Shown: positions 45,149-53,842, counted from the first letter of the stretch. The stretch: DNA of 64,000 bases from Aminipila butyrica (GCF_010669305.1 NZ_CP048649.1:2542001-2606000); one strand, 5' to 3'. Notes: generated by a model from the sequence alone, not told the origin. Program-made: numbers and translations.

Positions 45149-46183
45149 TCAATCACTTATTGGAAAGCCCGAACTGTATTTTAAAGACCCATCCTCCAGA
45201 ACCCATAAAGCTTCTGTATCCGGTAAGCTTTCGATGAGTGCAAGACCTTCTTCATACGGCATATTAAAGATTTTCGCTAAGGCATCCGCCTTGCCCGAGT
45301 CTTTACACAGGATTGTAACTGATGCAAAGTACCTTGCTGGAAAGAGCGTATCCGGATCAATAATATGGTGATATTTCACACCATCCACTATGTAGTATCT
45401 CTCATAGGTTCCACTAGTTACTAGGGAGGCATCTATCAGGTTCACATCACAAACATTGGCCCCATCTTGATCAATGGGATTCTGAACACCCACCCGCCAA
45501 GAAGTTCCGTCTCCTCTTATGCCGATTGCCCGTACATTGCCGCCAACGCTGATCAACATGGAATTTATACCATGTTGGGCTGCCAACTGGGCTACCTGCT
45601 CTGTGGCATAACCTTTTGCGACACCGCCTACATCCAAACTCATTTCAGGGTCCGCAAGGAATACTGTGGAGTTTTCCTTATCAATGATTACTTTGTTGAT
45701 ATCTGCATGCTTTGCCGCCTCTTCAAGCTGCTCCACAGCGGGCAGTTTTGCTTTTTCCGGATTATCAATGCCTTCTGTGCGATAATCATGCCAAATCTTT
45801 AGTACGGCACCCATGGCCACATTTAGCTGCCCATCGGTGAGTTCATAGCTTTCCTTTGAAAATAGCAGTAAGTCAATAATTCTAGGGTCCACTTTTACAG
45901 GAGCTTTACCCGCTTGCTCATTAATCGTTTTAACATTATTGATTCCTTCGTAGTCGTTATAAATATCGTAAAGCTGGTGATATTCTTCCAGACTGTCATG
46001 AACAAACTGTGCCTGATCTGTAAATGCCTCCTTGCTTTCAGCATAACCGACAATTCTGGTAACCGTATCGAATAAAGTTAAAAATTCAGCCTCATACCGA
46101 TTATTTTCTGGTTTTGAAGCGCACGAAGCACTGTTTAAAGCCATCATTAGTGCTACTATAACGACCATTAATTTTTTTAACAA
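45149..46183 (-). CDS. apbE: FAD:protein FMN transferase lipoprotein (ApbE/FmnB)
   Basis: Exported enzyme that links FMN from FAD to a Thr of target proteins outside the membrane. The 344-residue protein has a lipoprotein signal (VALMMALNSASC, lipobox Cys at about 21). Family motifs are LFDTVTRI near 37, SLDVGGVAKGYATEQVA (about 174-190, the FAD-binding stretch), ISVGGNVRAIG, and YHHIIDPDT (about 271-279) with metal/active residues. I accept the TTG start at 46183: GGAGG lies 6 nt upstream and it supplies the Lys-rich n-region. It is the last gene of the extracellular electron transfer set, directly after its likely substrate PplA, and equals FmnB of Listeria in role. Confidence 0.95.
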   Translation of the reverse strand: MLKKLMVVIVALMMALNSASCASKPENNRYEAEFLTLFDTVTRIVGYAESKEAFTDQAQFVHDSLEEYHQLYDIYNDYEGINNVKTINEQAGKAPVKVDPRIIDLLLFSKESYELTDGQLNVAMGAVLKIWHDYRTEGIDNPEKAKLPAVEQLEEAAKHADINKVIIDKENSTVFLADPEMSLDVGGVAKGYATEQVAQLAAQHGINSMLISVGGNVRAIGIRGDGTSWRVGVQNPIDQDGANVCDVNLIDASLVTSGTYERYYIVDGVKYHHIIDPDTLFPARYFASVTILCKDSGKADALAKIFNMPYEEGLALIESLPDTEALWVLEDGSLKYSSGFPISD

Positions 46184-46204
46184 TGTTTTCCTCCACTATC
46201 ACTG

Positions 46205-46249
46205 AAAAGGATAGATTTTCGGAATTCATAAAAACCCGCAAATCTATCC
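46205..46249 (-). terminator. Intergenic hairpin between pplA and apbE
   Basis: 10-bp stem GGATAGATTT/AAATCTATCC followed on the minus strand by TTTTC. It may act as a partial terminator so that the flavoprotein substrate is made in excess over the transferase. Confidence 0.55.
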
Positions 46250-46321
46250 CTCAGCCATTCTTTTAATGATAGAAAGGAGTAAAATTCCTGCCTACCCTAT
46301 CGTTGATGATTGAAGACAGCC

Positions 46322-47353
46322 TTACTCTGCGTCATTAAGCGCCTTCTCAAGAACGGTTATTAAGTCTGTCACATGAATCGTTACAGAGGTCTTTAAATCC
46401 TCTCCACTTGGCACGCCATCTGTTACCGCAATGCCCTTAACTTCGTTGATATTCTTTCCAACTACATATTCAGCAAAGGAAGCGGCCTGTTCATTCCATT
46501 CTTTACCGATGGAGGAGGCTTTCTTCATTCCGTAAGCATCTCCCAATTCATTCTTTGTCTGGAAATCAGCTTTCAGATCAGACGTGATTTTACCTTCTTT
46601 TGAAAAGTTAATGTTTGTCTGTGAGGCATCGATAATGCTGCTTGTAATGGCTCCGTCAGCAGTAAAAGTAGTAGCCGTGTAATACGTGTAGGCTTGAGCT
46701 AAACCATCTTCTGCACCAGCATCCGTGGACTTATCAATAGTGGTAACAAGCCCCAGACCCAGCTTGTCGTCAGCCGCAGCGCCCATGGCCTTTGCATTGC
46801 TGACAGCCTTCTCAATACCAGCGATGAACTCCGTTACGTGAATAGTTACGGAAGAGGTTAAATCACTTCCAGTCGGTACACCCTCTTCATTAACGGCGAT
46901 TCCCTTTACTTCATCCACCGTCTTTCCAGTAACATATGCCGCAAAAGCGTCGGCCTGTTCGTTCCACTCTTTGCCGATGGAAGAAGCCTTAGCCATACCA
47001 TACTCTTTGCCCAGTTCTTTCTTGGCTGCAAATACAGTGTCCAGCGGAGTTACAATCTTTCCGTCCTTACCGAATTCAATCTTTGTCTGAGCCTGATCGA
47101 TTGAGCACTTTACGATTTTACCTGCATCATCAACCATAACGGCCACAGCGAGAGAATCCGCCTCAGCTACGCCGTTGCTTTCGCCAGCATCTACAGACTT
47201 ATCCGCAGTTGTAATAACTGCCAACCCTGTTTTTACAGCACCTGTAGCAGCGTTATCCTCTGGTGGCGCTTCATCTGTCTTACTGCCTCCGCAGGCAGCA
47301 AAAGTCAGTATTACCATAGCTAGAACAAGAAATAGTGCCATTTTCTTTCTCAT
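46322..47353 (-). CDS. pplA: PplA-like lipoprotein with two tandem FMN-carrying domains
   Basis: A 343-residue surface lipoprotein, the likely final electron carrier of flavin-based extracellular electron transfer. Residues 1-21 are a lipoprotein signal (VILTFAAC, lipidated Cys at about 21), then a short flexible linker. Two tandem repeats follow (about 43-187 and 199-341), both containing YGMxKASSIGKEWNEQA, a xVKGIAV segment and a SVTIHVT end. The motifs DLTSSVT and DLKTSVT fit the ApbE flavinylation pattern Dxx(S/T)xxT with Val in place of the usual Ala, so two covalent FMN groups are expected. GGAGGAG precedes the ATG. PplA of Listeria has the same domain duplication and neighbours. The role is inferred from this match and context. 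Confidence 0.88.
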   Translation of the reverse strand: MRKKMALFLVLAMVILTFAACGGSKTDEAPPEDNAATGAVKTGLAVITTADKSVDAGESNGVAEADSLAVAVMVDDAGKIVKCSIDQAQTKIEFGKDGKIVTPLDTVFAAKKELGKEYGMAKASSIGKEWNEQADAFAAYVTGKTVDEVKGIAVNEEGVPTGSDLTSSVTIHVTEFIAGIEKAVSNAKAMGAAADDKLGLGLVTTIDKSTDAGAEDGLAQAYTYYTATTFTADGAITSSIIDASQTNINFSKEGKITSDLKADFQTKNELGDAYGMKKASSIGKEWNEQAASFAEYVVGKNINEVKGIAVTDGVPSGEDLKTSVTIHVTDLITVLEKALNDAE

Positions 47354-47389
47354 AATTTCTCCTCCAAATATTTTTTATTTTATGAAGAA

Positions 47390-47412
47390 TTGCTGATCAA
47401 GATTATCAGCAA
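47390..47412 (-). terminator. Hairpin between eetB and pplA
   Basis: 8-bp stem TTGCTGAT/ATCAGCAA followed by TTCTTC on the minus strand, 7 nt after the eetB stop. A weak terminator or an mRNA stabiliser that sets pplA level. Confidence 0.45.
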
Positions 47413-47418
47413 CCTTTA

Positions 47419-47958
47419 TTAAGCCAGCCGATTAAAAGCCGGCATAATAAACCGCAATAAGGTCGAAGTCACGATTCCCGCGGCCAGACCCGATATGAGC
47501 AGTACCGGAAAGTATGCCCACAAGTTCATACCTGTATAGATAACAGTAATAACGATGAATTGCCCTATGTTGTGAAATACTGCGCCGAAAATGCTGAGCA
47601 CTAGATAGGTTATCTTATCCTTAAAGACAAATAAGAGCACAATCATCACCGTAATGGAAAGTACGCCTCCTGTCAGGCTAAGTGCCGCAGCAACAGCGCC
47701 CCTTGTGATAAACACAAACCCGGCTTTCAGCAGGGCTACCGTATAAGCCTCTTTTCTTCCCAGAAAAAACACCGCGTACATAACAGCAATGTTGGAAAGA
47801 CCAAATTTCACTCCTGGCACTGGGATAGGAAGCGCAGGCAGCATATTTTCAACAATCGCCAGGACGATAGCAGTTGCAAATATCATAGACGTTAATACCA
47901 TCATCTGCGTCTTATTCTTTTTTTGTATCATTGTCTTCTCGCTGAATTTGTATTTCAT
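47419..47958 (-). CDS. eetB: EetB: Gx transporter / heptaprenyl-diphosphate-synthase-component-I-like membrane protein
   Basis: A 179-residue membrane protein with about five helices (from about residue 20, 50, 75, 105 and 140) of the Gx transporter family. The conserved region PALPIPVPGVKFGLSNIAVM (about 41-60) is clear, as are FVFITRGAVAA and FHNIGQF. In Listeria the homologue EetB is required, with EetA, for electron transfer to extracellular flavins; its mechanism is not known. I start at ATG 47958, with AGAGGG 6 nt upstream; the longer frame overlaps eetA and has no site. It follows eetA by 28 nt. Confidence 0.9.
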   Translation of the reverse strand: MKYKFSEKTMIQKKNKTQMMVLTSMIFATAIVLAIVENMLPALPIPVPGVKFGLSNIAVMYAVFFLGRKEAYTVALLKAGFVFITRGAVAAALSLTGGVLSITVMIVLLFVFKDKITYLVLSIFGAVFHNIGQFIVITVIYTGMNLWAYFPVLLISGLAAGIVTSTLLRFIMPAFNRLA

Positions 47959-47986
47959 GTTAGCCCTCTCTTTATTTCCAGCCTGT

Positions 47987-48379
47987 TCAACGACCCACGA
48001 CGATATCTGCGTCTCCTTCACTATGCTCTCCTGCCGGCACAACTTTCATCACAAAGCCTTTCGGCAAACAGGCTGCAAACTGTCCAGCCGTTTTTATTCG
48101 TCCGGCATGAACGCAGACCTGATCGGGACAGTCCGACGATTCGAAAGCGATGGATCCGTCCTTATATAGATGAAATACTACTTGCTCATCCTCCGGCGGG
48201 GAAAAACGGCGTTCATCCCCCGTATCTAAATCTACCGTCATTACCAACTTGGAATAATAGTATATTTCAGCTTTTCCCGGCTTCTCTGCCAAGAAATGCT
48301 GATACCCCCACCAAGAGAGCCCACTGATCACAAGAATGATCAAAATAATCACCACATCTGTTTTCTTTGCAAATAGCAT
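47987..48379 (-). CDS. eetA: EetA: NusG domain II membrane-anchored protein
   Basis: A 130-residue protein with one N-terminal membrane helix (about 8-26) and an extracytoplasmic NusG-domain-II fold (about 36-120). The typical segment DCPDQVCVHAG is present at about 83-93, with two Cys, followed by ACLPKGFVMKV. Matches EetA in the extracellular electron transfer locus, where it acts with EetB. A GGGGG site lies close (about 4 nt) to the ATG. Same strand and tight spacing with dmkA and eetB. Confidence 0.9.
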   Translation of the reverse strand: MLFAKKTDVVIILIILVISGLSWWGYQHFLAEKPGKAEIYYYSKLVMTVDLDTGDERRFSPPEDEQVVFHLYKDGSIAFESSDCPDQVCVHAGRIKTAGQFAACLPKGFVMKVVPAGEHSEGDADIVVGR

Positions 48380-48413
48380 ATTACCCCCTAGCTAAACACT
48401 GCAGCTGACACAA

Positions 48414-49319
48414 TCAACGGAGCAATCCGCCTAAAAAGATCAAAAGTGAAATGGCCCCCATAATAATGACATAATTCTTGATAGCAACTATAAACGTTTT
48501 CTCTTTATCCTGCACCCTAAAAAATTGGTTGATGTTCTTTTGCACAGGAATCAGCGTGACTAGAAAAAGCAGGCTGACAACAGGCAAAATCCCGGCAGCA
48601 GTCATAACCAGCACCGCTGCATAAGTACAATAATAGATGGCGGCAAATAAGTAAAGAGAGGTCTTTTTCCCTAGGTAGTAAGGAAGGGTATAGCGCTTTA
48701 CTAAAATATCCTTTTCCACATCACAAATGTTGTTCGCCAGCATAATGTTAGCGGTCGTGCATACCGGGATGACCGCAAGCAGCGCAAGGGTAATTAACGG
48801 TAAAATCTGAAGTTCAAGGGAAATCGTCTTTAAATTCCACTGTAGGCTTATATACGTCCCTTCTGGCATGTTCATATATAACAAGATAAAGGGAATAAAA
48901 AAGCCGTAAAAAATTCCTGAAAGGATTTCACCCCAAGGCTGCCTGGAAATAGGCACTGGCCCATAGGTATACAATATCCCGCAGAGAAAGCACAAACCAC
49001 CCAGCAGCAGGACAACAATGTCCGTCTGATATACCAACAGCAGTCCCAGCAGCGTACTGCTCCCCAGCAATACAAGAATAATTAGCAGCGCGATGCTCCT
49101 TTTAAAGGGCAGCACCTGTTCATTGGTCTTCGTATCAATATAATTATTTATAGCAGTAGTTGTCAAGTCAAAAAGAAACATGGCTCCAAAGAACATCAAA
49201 GTCAATCCCCATTTAATTGGCTGGCTACTGTAAAACAAAAATGCAAGGGTAAGAAGAAAGGCAAAGGTGCTGGTAATCTTTGTCTTTATTTCAACATAAT
49301 TCAGAAATCGCTTTATCAC
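48414..49319 (-). CDS. dmkA: DmkA: UbiA-type 1,4-dihydroxy-2-naphthoate prenyltransferase
   Basis: A 301-residue membrane prenyltransferase with about eight helices that would join a polyprenyl chain to DHNA to make demethylmenaquinone. The first Asp-rich motif is NNYIDTKTNEQ (about 57-67) and the second is NICDVEKDI (about 194-202). A GTG start at 49319 with GGAG 8 nt upstream gives the usual N-terminus. In Listeria, DmkA and DmkB make a separate quinone pool for extracellular electron transfer; no men genes for DHNA are in the window, so DHNA must be made elsewhere or taken up. Confidence 0.92.
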   Translation of the reverse strand: MIKRFLNYVEIKTKITSTFAFLLTLAFLFYSSQPIKWGLTLMFFGAMFLFDLTTTAINNYIDTKTNEQVLPFKRSIALLIILVLLGSSTLLGLLLVYQTDIVVLLLGGLCFLCGILYTYGPVPISRQPWGEILSGIFYGFFIPFILLYMNMPEGTYISLQWNLKTISLELQILPLITLALLAVIPVCTTANIMLANNICDVEKDILVKRYTLPYYLGKKTSLYLFAAIYYCTYAAVLVMTAAGILPVVSLLFLVTLIPVQKNINQFFRVQDKEKTFIVAIKNYVIIMGAISLLIFLGGLLR

Positions 49320-49367
49320 TTATTTACTCCATTTCTGGCTCTTTTGCTGCCTCATTCCAGCTATCTG

Positions 49368-50339
49368 CTATACCAACCGAAAAGACTTGTCCAAAATAAA
49401 TTTCAGCCGCTCTCGCTTTTCCTCTGGTGCGTGAAGTTCTTCAATCAACGCCAGCGATCGGTTATAATATTTTTTTGCCACAAGCCTAGTATAGCTTAGG
49501 CCTCCCGTATCCGCCACCACCGTATTGATTTCAGTTCTTGTCAACACATTTTTCTTTGCCTTATCCTTTAAGTCCGCTGCCTTTTTAAACGCATAAATCA
49601 GCGGCAGCGTAATCACATTTTGTTCATAGTCAGACTGCACCGGCTTCATAGCAGTCTCTTCTGTTTCTTCAAAGTCCATACAGTCATCGGTAAGTTGAAA
49701 AATCATGCCAATATTTCTTCCCAATTTCATATATTTTTTGAGTAAATTAGGATCCTTTTCACAAATAGACGCTCCGGCGAAAAAAGCGGCCTCAAAAAGT
49801 GCAGCCGTTTTTCCCGAAATAATTCGTAAGTACTGGTGTAGGGTGAGATCAATATTGCCGTTATTGATATGTTGATTCAGTTCCCCTAGGCAAATTTTCT
49901 CCATATAATCTGGCAGTTGAAGTTTTTGCTTCTCCTTCCAGTCTGCCTCATCGGCAGCGGAAGCGGCAGTCTTCATTGCCACACAGACAAGATAGTCGCC
50001 ACAGATTACGGCGGTTTTCTGTCCAAATTTCTTCTGTAAAGTAACCTCACCTCTTCTTAAATCTGCATTGTCAATCACATCGTCATGGACCAGCGTAGCA
50101 AGGTGCAGTATTTCAACTGCCGCCGCCACCTTTATGGTCCTTTCTGGAACCAAGCCATTTTCATCCTGGGCGCAGGCTGCTACGGAAGCCGCACGTATGA
50201 ATTTTCCAACGGACAAGGCCAGATGCTTTGTATATCTACGAATAATCAAAGGTGAGGAGGACAGCACGCTGTCAACCTCACATCTTATTTGTTCAAGAGC
50301 ATCTTCGTAGGTCAGCTTCTTCTCAAGTGTTTTTTCCAT
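49368..50339 (-). CDS. dmkB: DmkB: polyprenyl diphosphate synthase
   Basis: Trans-prenyl diphosphate synthase of 323 residues that builds the isoprenoid tail used by DmkA. The first Asp-rich motif is LVHDDVIDNADLRRG (about 82-96) and the second is LTDDCMDFE (about 217-225); FQLTDD and GKTAALF are in place. AAGGAAT lies 7 nt before the ATG, and the start is 10 nt after the ndh2 stop, so both are on one transcript. Chain length cannot be told from the sequence by eye. Confidence 0.93.
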   Translation of the reverse strand: MEKTLEKKLTYEDALEQIRCEVDSVLSSSPLIIRRYTKHLALSVGKFIRAASVAACAQDENGLVPERTIKVAAAVEILHLATLVHDDVIDNADLRRGEVTLQKKFGQKTAVICGDYLVCVAMKTAASAADEADWKEKQKLQLPDYMEKICLGELNQHINNGNIDLTLHQYLRIISGKTAALFEAAFFAGASICEKDPNLLKKYMKLGRNIGMIFQLTDDCMDFEETEETAMKPVQSDYEQNVITLPLIYAFKKAADLKDKAKKNVLTRTEINTVVADTGGLSYTRLVAKKYYNRSLALIEELHAPEEKRERLKFILDKSFRLV

Positions 50340-50349
50340 ACTTTATTCC

Positions 50350-52359
50350 TTAATCATGGTAGAGATAAGACTTCTTTACAACTGACACGCCGTTCCACCC
50401 GCTTTTCAAGGCAGGCATGGCGTAATAATCCAGCCCAAAGGTCCTTCCTGCACCAATCAATACCGCGATCCCAGCAAAAATCATCCAGAAAGTTCCCAAA
50501 TACAGTCCCGTAGTCGTAACAAACATGAACTGGAGTATTAAGGAAAATCCGGCTGCCGGTGAACTGAATAACCCGCCGATTAAAGCCAGGCCAATGAGTA
50601 TTTCCGCGATAACGATAAAAGCCTGCATACCGATCTGAAGACCAGCATTAGGGATAATCAGTTCTTTAATCATCCAGTTAATCAGAGGGACATCTACCTT
50701 AAAGGCCAAATCTTGCAAGGTTGAATGGGCGAGTTCTTTGCCACTTACGAAAATTGTGCTAAAAAGACCTAAGAAATCAAGGTTAAAAATCACCGTTCCC
50801 GCAGCTGTTGCTGCATTTCCGGTCTGAGCGGCTCCCTCAGCAGCTCCTGTGCCGGTTGCGGCAGATACCGCATCGGCAGCGGCCGTAGCTGCTTTAGCAG
50901 CAGTTCCGGTTGCATTAGCATCGATAATTGTATTATACCAAGTTTGTGCCCCGCCAAAGAATCCAGTGAGCTTCGGGGAGGTCATCCAGCCTTCTATAAC
51001 CTTCATTACGCCTTCATAAAACCACACGGCCCCCAGCCAGACTCGCAAAGGCACCAGCAAGAAACTAGGCGTCCGGTTAGAAAAGTGTCCTCCTACGAAA
51101 CTCCGGCAGTTTCTTATGGTAAAGAACTCGTGCTTCATATAACTGAAAACTTTATTCCAGCCGAGAACCTGAATAAAGTAAATGATATTGATAAAATGCT
51201 TGGAAAACATAGCTAGCCAGGATGGAAGGTTAAACATCTTATTAGGCATGCCAACTCGCGCTACACCATACCTTCCCCCGATGCAAACCATAAAACCATG
51301 GAATGACGGCTTATAGGCTTTCATTTCACCTTTACCTGTAATGGCACAGGTAATATTATGAGCAGCCGTTGCTGCACTGTGTTCACAGTTCTCTACGATT
51401 TGAGGCACTGGCTTTTCTTCGCCCTCAGGCGTGTAAAGCATGTTGTCACCCACAACGTAAACCTCTTCATTGTCAAGAGAACGCAGGTGCGCATCCAGCG
51501 CAATACGACCTCTGCCACCCGATTGAAGGGACTTAGCAGCCTCTGCGGTCACATCGGCACTTTCAATACCAGCTGCCCAAACTACTGTATAAGTTCCTTC
51601 GCTGGTAATATGATCATTGTGTTTGGTTTCTACGAAATCTTCGCCTACCCGAACAACGCTGGTATTCATCATGATACGAACACCCATCTTTTCCATGCGT
51701 TTCTCCACCTTGGCGGATAATTTCTCCGGCATATTAGGGATCGACCTGGAGAGCACATCAACATTGCAGATAGTAACTTCGCTGCGGTCAATCTCGAAAT
51801 TCTTACATAAAATCGGTGCATATTCAGCCAGTTCTCCAGCCATCTCAACACCCGTAAAACCTGCTCCCACTACAAAAAAGGTCAACAGCTTTCTTCGTTC
51901 TTCCAGATTCGTCTCAATAGCAGCCTTTCGGAACATATTGTGAATATGATCCTTTAGCAATACCGCATCGTTATAAGACCACAATTTATAAGTATATTCT
52001 TCTGCTCCTGGCGTACCAAAAAAGGTCGGCTTTGATCCGGCGCATAATACCAAATAGTCATAGGCATAATTTCCGGCAGTCCCTTTAACCATCTTCTGCT
52101 GAAAATCTACTGTCGTTACAGTATCTAGTTTAACATCAACTTTTCTACCTGCAAAAACTCTTTTCAGGCTAATCTTGATGCTCTCTTCATCCACCCGATT
52201 AGCTGCCACCTCGTGCAATTCAGTCAGCATCGTGTGAAACGGGTTTTTATCAATAATTGTTACGGAAACATCATCATCGTTTTTAAAATTTTTAGCAAGC
52301 TTCTTGGCAGTCAGTATGCCGGAGTACCCCGCTCCAACTATTACGATTTTCTTTCCCAT
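50350..52359 (-). CDS. ndh2: Ndh2: type II NADH dehydrogenase fused to a DoxX-like membrane domain
   Basis: A 669-residue fusion. Residues 1-410 are a type II NADH:quinone oxidoreductase with the FAD site IVIVGAGYSGILTAKKL (4-20) and NADH site FFVVGAGFTGVEMAGEL (about 157-173). Residues about 430-650 are a DoxX-like four-helix membrane domain, with a 45-residue Ala/Thr/Gly-rich low-complexity insertion (around ATGTAAKAATAAADAVSAAT) between its first and second helices. Listeria Ndh2 also carries an extra C-terminal membrane region and feeds electrons to the extracellular electron transfer quinone pool. I start at ATG 52359, with GAGGAG 6-7 nt upstream; the 24-codon extension crosses the promoter region. 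Confidence 0.93.
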   Translation of the reverse strand: MGKKIVIVGAGYSGILTAKKLAKNFKNDDDVSVTIIDKNPFHTMLTELHEVAANRVDEESIKISLKRVFAGRKVDVKLDTVTTVDFQQKMVKGTAGNYAYDYLVLCAGSKPTFFGTPGAEEYTYKLWSYNDAVLLKDHIHNMFRKAAIETNLEERRKLLTFFVVGAGFTGVEMAGELAEYAPILCKNFEIDRSEVTICNVDVLSRSIPNMPEKLSAKVEKRMEKMGVRIMMNTSVVRVGEDFVETKHNDHITSEGTYTVVWAAGIESADVTAEAAKSLQSGGRGRIALDAHLRSLDNEEVYVVGDNMLYTPEGEEKPVPQIVENCEHSAATAAHNITCAITGKGEMKAYKPSFHGFMVCIGGRYGVARVGMPNKMFNLPSWLAMFSKHFINIIYFIQVLGWNKVFSYMKHEFFTIRNCRSFVGGHFSNRTPSFLLVPLRVWLGAVWFYEGVMKVIEGWMTSPKLTGFFGGAQTWYNTIIDANATGTAAKAATAAADAVSAATGTGAAEGAAQTGNAATAAGTVIFNLDFLGLFSTIFVSGKELAHSTLQDLAFKVDVPLINWMIKELIIPNAGLQIGMQAFIVIAEILIGLALIGGLFSSPAAGFSLILQFMFVTTTGLYLGTFWMIFAGIAVLIGAGRTFGLDYYAMPALKSGWNGVSVVKKSYLYHD

Positions 52360-52435
52360 GTTTTTCTCCTCATCGTTAATTGATTCTAAATTCAAAACAA
52401 ATAAAAGTCGCAGTATAGCAGGACTTCGCAATATT

Positions 52436-52465
52436 AATATACCCCAAAAAATTCCGTTTAATCAA
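52436..52465 (-). promoter_or_regulatory. Promoter of the extracellular electron transfer operon
   Basis: Minus strand: TTGATT (52465-52460), 18-bp spacer, TATATT (52441-52436). It drives ndh2-dmkB-dmkA-eetA-eetB-pplA-apbE, all in tight spacing. Confidence 0.55.
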
Positions 52466-52506
52466 TCACAATCTTTAAAAAATTACAAGATATGGTATAT
52501 ATAAGT

Positions 52507-52986
52507 TTAATATTCTTCTCTAATTCCAAATTCTGCCGATTCTACCCATTCCCTAGGTCTGCTCACCATTTCCACCAGCTGCTCCATCATTTTTTCATGG
52601 CCTTTTTCTTGTTCAATAATAAAGTTTATAACTTGCCGTTCCTCTTCATTGGTAGCTTCCTTCAGCATTTCCGTATAAAGTGATATGCTTCGCCGCTCAT
52701 TTTCAAGTGCAGTGGAATAGGCATCGACGGCATCTGGTGCCAGTGCGATCAAGTCTCTATACTCCTCAATTTCTAAAAATAAATTTTTAATTTCGGCATA
52801 GGTATCGACTAATTCATACGACAAGGCTTCTGCCTTATTCTGGAGGATTTGCGCATGAATACGCTCTTCCTCTGCCAAGGTATGAAAAATTGACTTCAAT
52901 CCGTTGTTAGTAGCACTTTCAGCCTGTTGAAGATAAAAATTTCTTCCGTCTATCTCTAGTTTAATCGCACGTTCTATACTGTTCAT
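52507..52986 (-). CDS. Ferritin-like/rubrerythrin-domain diiron protein
   Basis: A 159-residue four-helix-bundle protein. The diiron ligands are visible: Glu in KLEIDGRNFY (about 11), EEERIHAQI (about 42-50), ENERRSISLYTEML (about 95-108) and EQEKGHEKMMEQL (about 128-140), giving two Exx(H) pairs. No rubredoxin domain is present, so it is the ferritin-like half only, as in symerythrin- or erythrin-like proteins. I start at ATG 52986, with AGGAGGAG 5 nt upstream. It lies upstream of the electron-transfer operon with its own promoter; a role in peroxide or iron handling is inference. Confidence 0.88.
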   Translation of the reverse strand: MNSIERAIKLEIDGRNFYLQQAESATNNGLKSIFHTLAEEERIHAQILQNKAEALSYELVDTYAEIKNLFLEIEEYRDLIALAPDAVDAYSTALENERRSISLYTEMLKEATNEEERQVINFIIEQEKGHEKMMEQLVEMVSRPREWVESAEFGIREEY

Positions 52987-53031
52987 AAGTCTCCTCCTTG
53001 TGTAATTTTCAAACATTTCAGTCTTTTCTAA

Positions 53032-53059
53032 ATTATAGCAGAATTTCGTTTTAATTCAA
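53032..53059 (-). promoter_or_regulatory. Promoter of the ferritin-like gene
   Basis: Minus strand: TTGAAT (53059-53054), 16-bp spacer, TATAAT (53037-53032). Confidence 0.6.
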
Positions 53060-53191
53060 GAGCATTCTTATATAAAAACTGCCTAAAGGCTGCCCCGCTG
53101 AAAAACTGTTTTTCTGCCTTGTAGTATTGTCATTTTATCTTTTTCTTTTGCTCTTGCATATACTAATGCAACTTTTAATTTAGGAGGGGCT

Positions 53192-53842
53192 ATGCAAACA
53201 GTATTCCAAAAAACCTTAAAAGATACCATGTATTATAACAATATCCCCGTATTCATTTATCAAATTAACTACCCTTGTTTTATGACCACCTGTAGCACCA
53301 TATCTGCTGTAAATATAAATAATCACTACATTTATAACGCCAAACAGACTGAAACCTATTGCCGTACAGTTCTTTATTCCCAGGCTTTAGACAGTGCAAG
53401 ATATCTTCAACCTGCCAGCCCATTCAACAGCTATACCTTTGATGTGGATTTTGAAATAACGTATAATGCCGGTTGCTTCACCAGCCTCTATATGGACACG
53501 TCCATGTATCTGGGCGGCGCCCACGGCCAAACGAAACGGGAATCCGACACTTGGGACTTTAAAACGGGGAATCGGCTCTTTCTTAGTGATCTCTGCCCGA
53601 ACACCCCTGACTATTTATCTAAACTTCAAACTTCTATAATCAACCAAATTAGAAAGCGATTGCAAGAATCCCCTGGTTCTTATTTTGATGATTATGAAAC
53701 GCTATTACGGGATTCATTTAATCCGAATAGCTTCTACCTAATACCTAATGGTTTTATCATATATTTTCAGCAATATGATATAGCTCCATATGTTAGTGGA
53801 ATGCCGGAGTTTTCGTTCTCTTTACGTCTTGATCATTTTTAA
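53192..53842 (+). CDS. DUF4163/DUF3298 (RsiV/PdaC-like) domain protein without a signal sequence
   Basis: A 216-residue protein. The N-terminal half looks like the DUF4163 (PdaC/SigV) domain and residues about 105-212 like DUF3298: YLGGAHGQTKRESDTWDF, then KTGNRLFLSDLC and an IIYFQQYDIAPYVSGMPEF end. In RsiV this pair binds lysozyme outside the cell, anchored by a membrane helix. Here I see no signal peptide or membrane helix, and the ATG with AGGAGGGG upstream is convincing, so it seems to be cytoplasmic or to use another export route. A single gene with no sigma factor beside it. Confidence 0.78.
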   Translation: MQTVFQKTLKDTMYYNNIPVFIYQINYPCFMTTCSTISAVNINNHYIYNAKQTETYCRTVLYSQALDSARYLQPASPFNSYTFDVDFEITYNAGCFTSLYMDTSMYLGGAHGQTKRESDTWDFKTGNRLFLSDLCPNTPDYLSKLQTSIINQIRKRLQESPGSYFDDYETLLRDSFNPNSFYLIPNGFIIYFQQYDIAPYVSGMPEFSFSLRLDHF

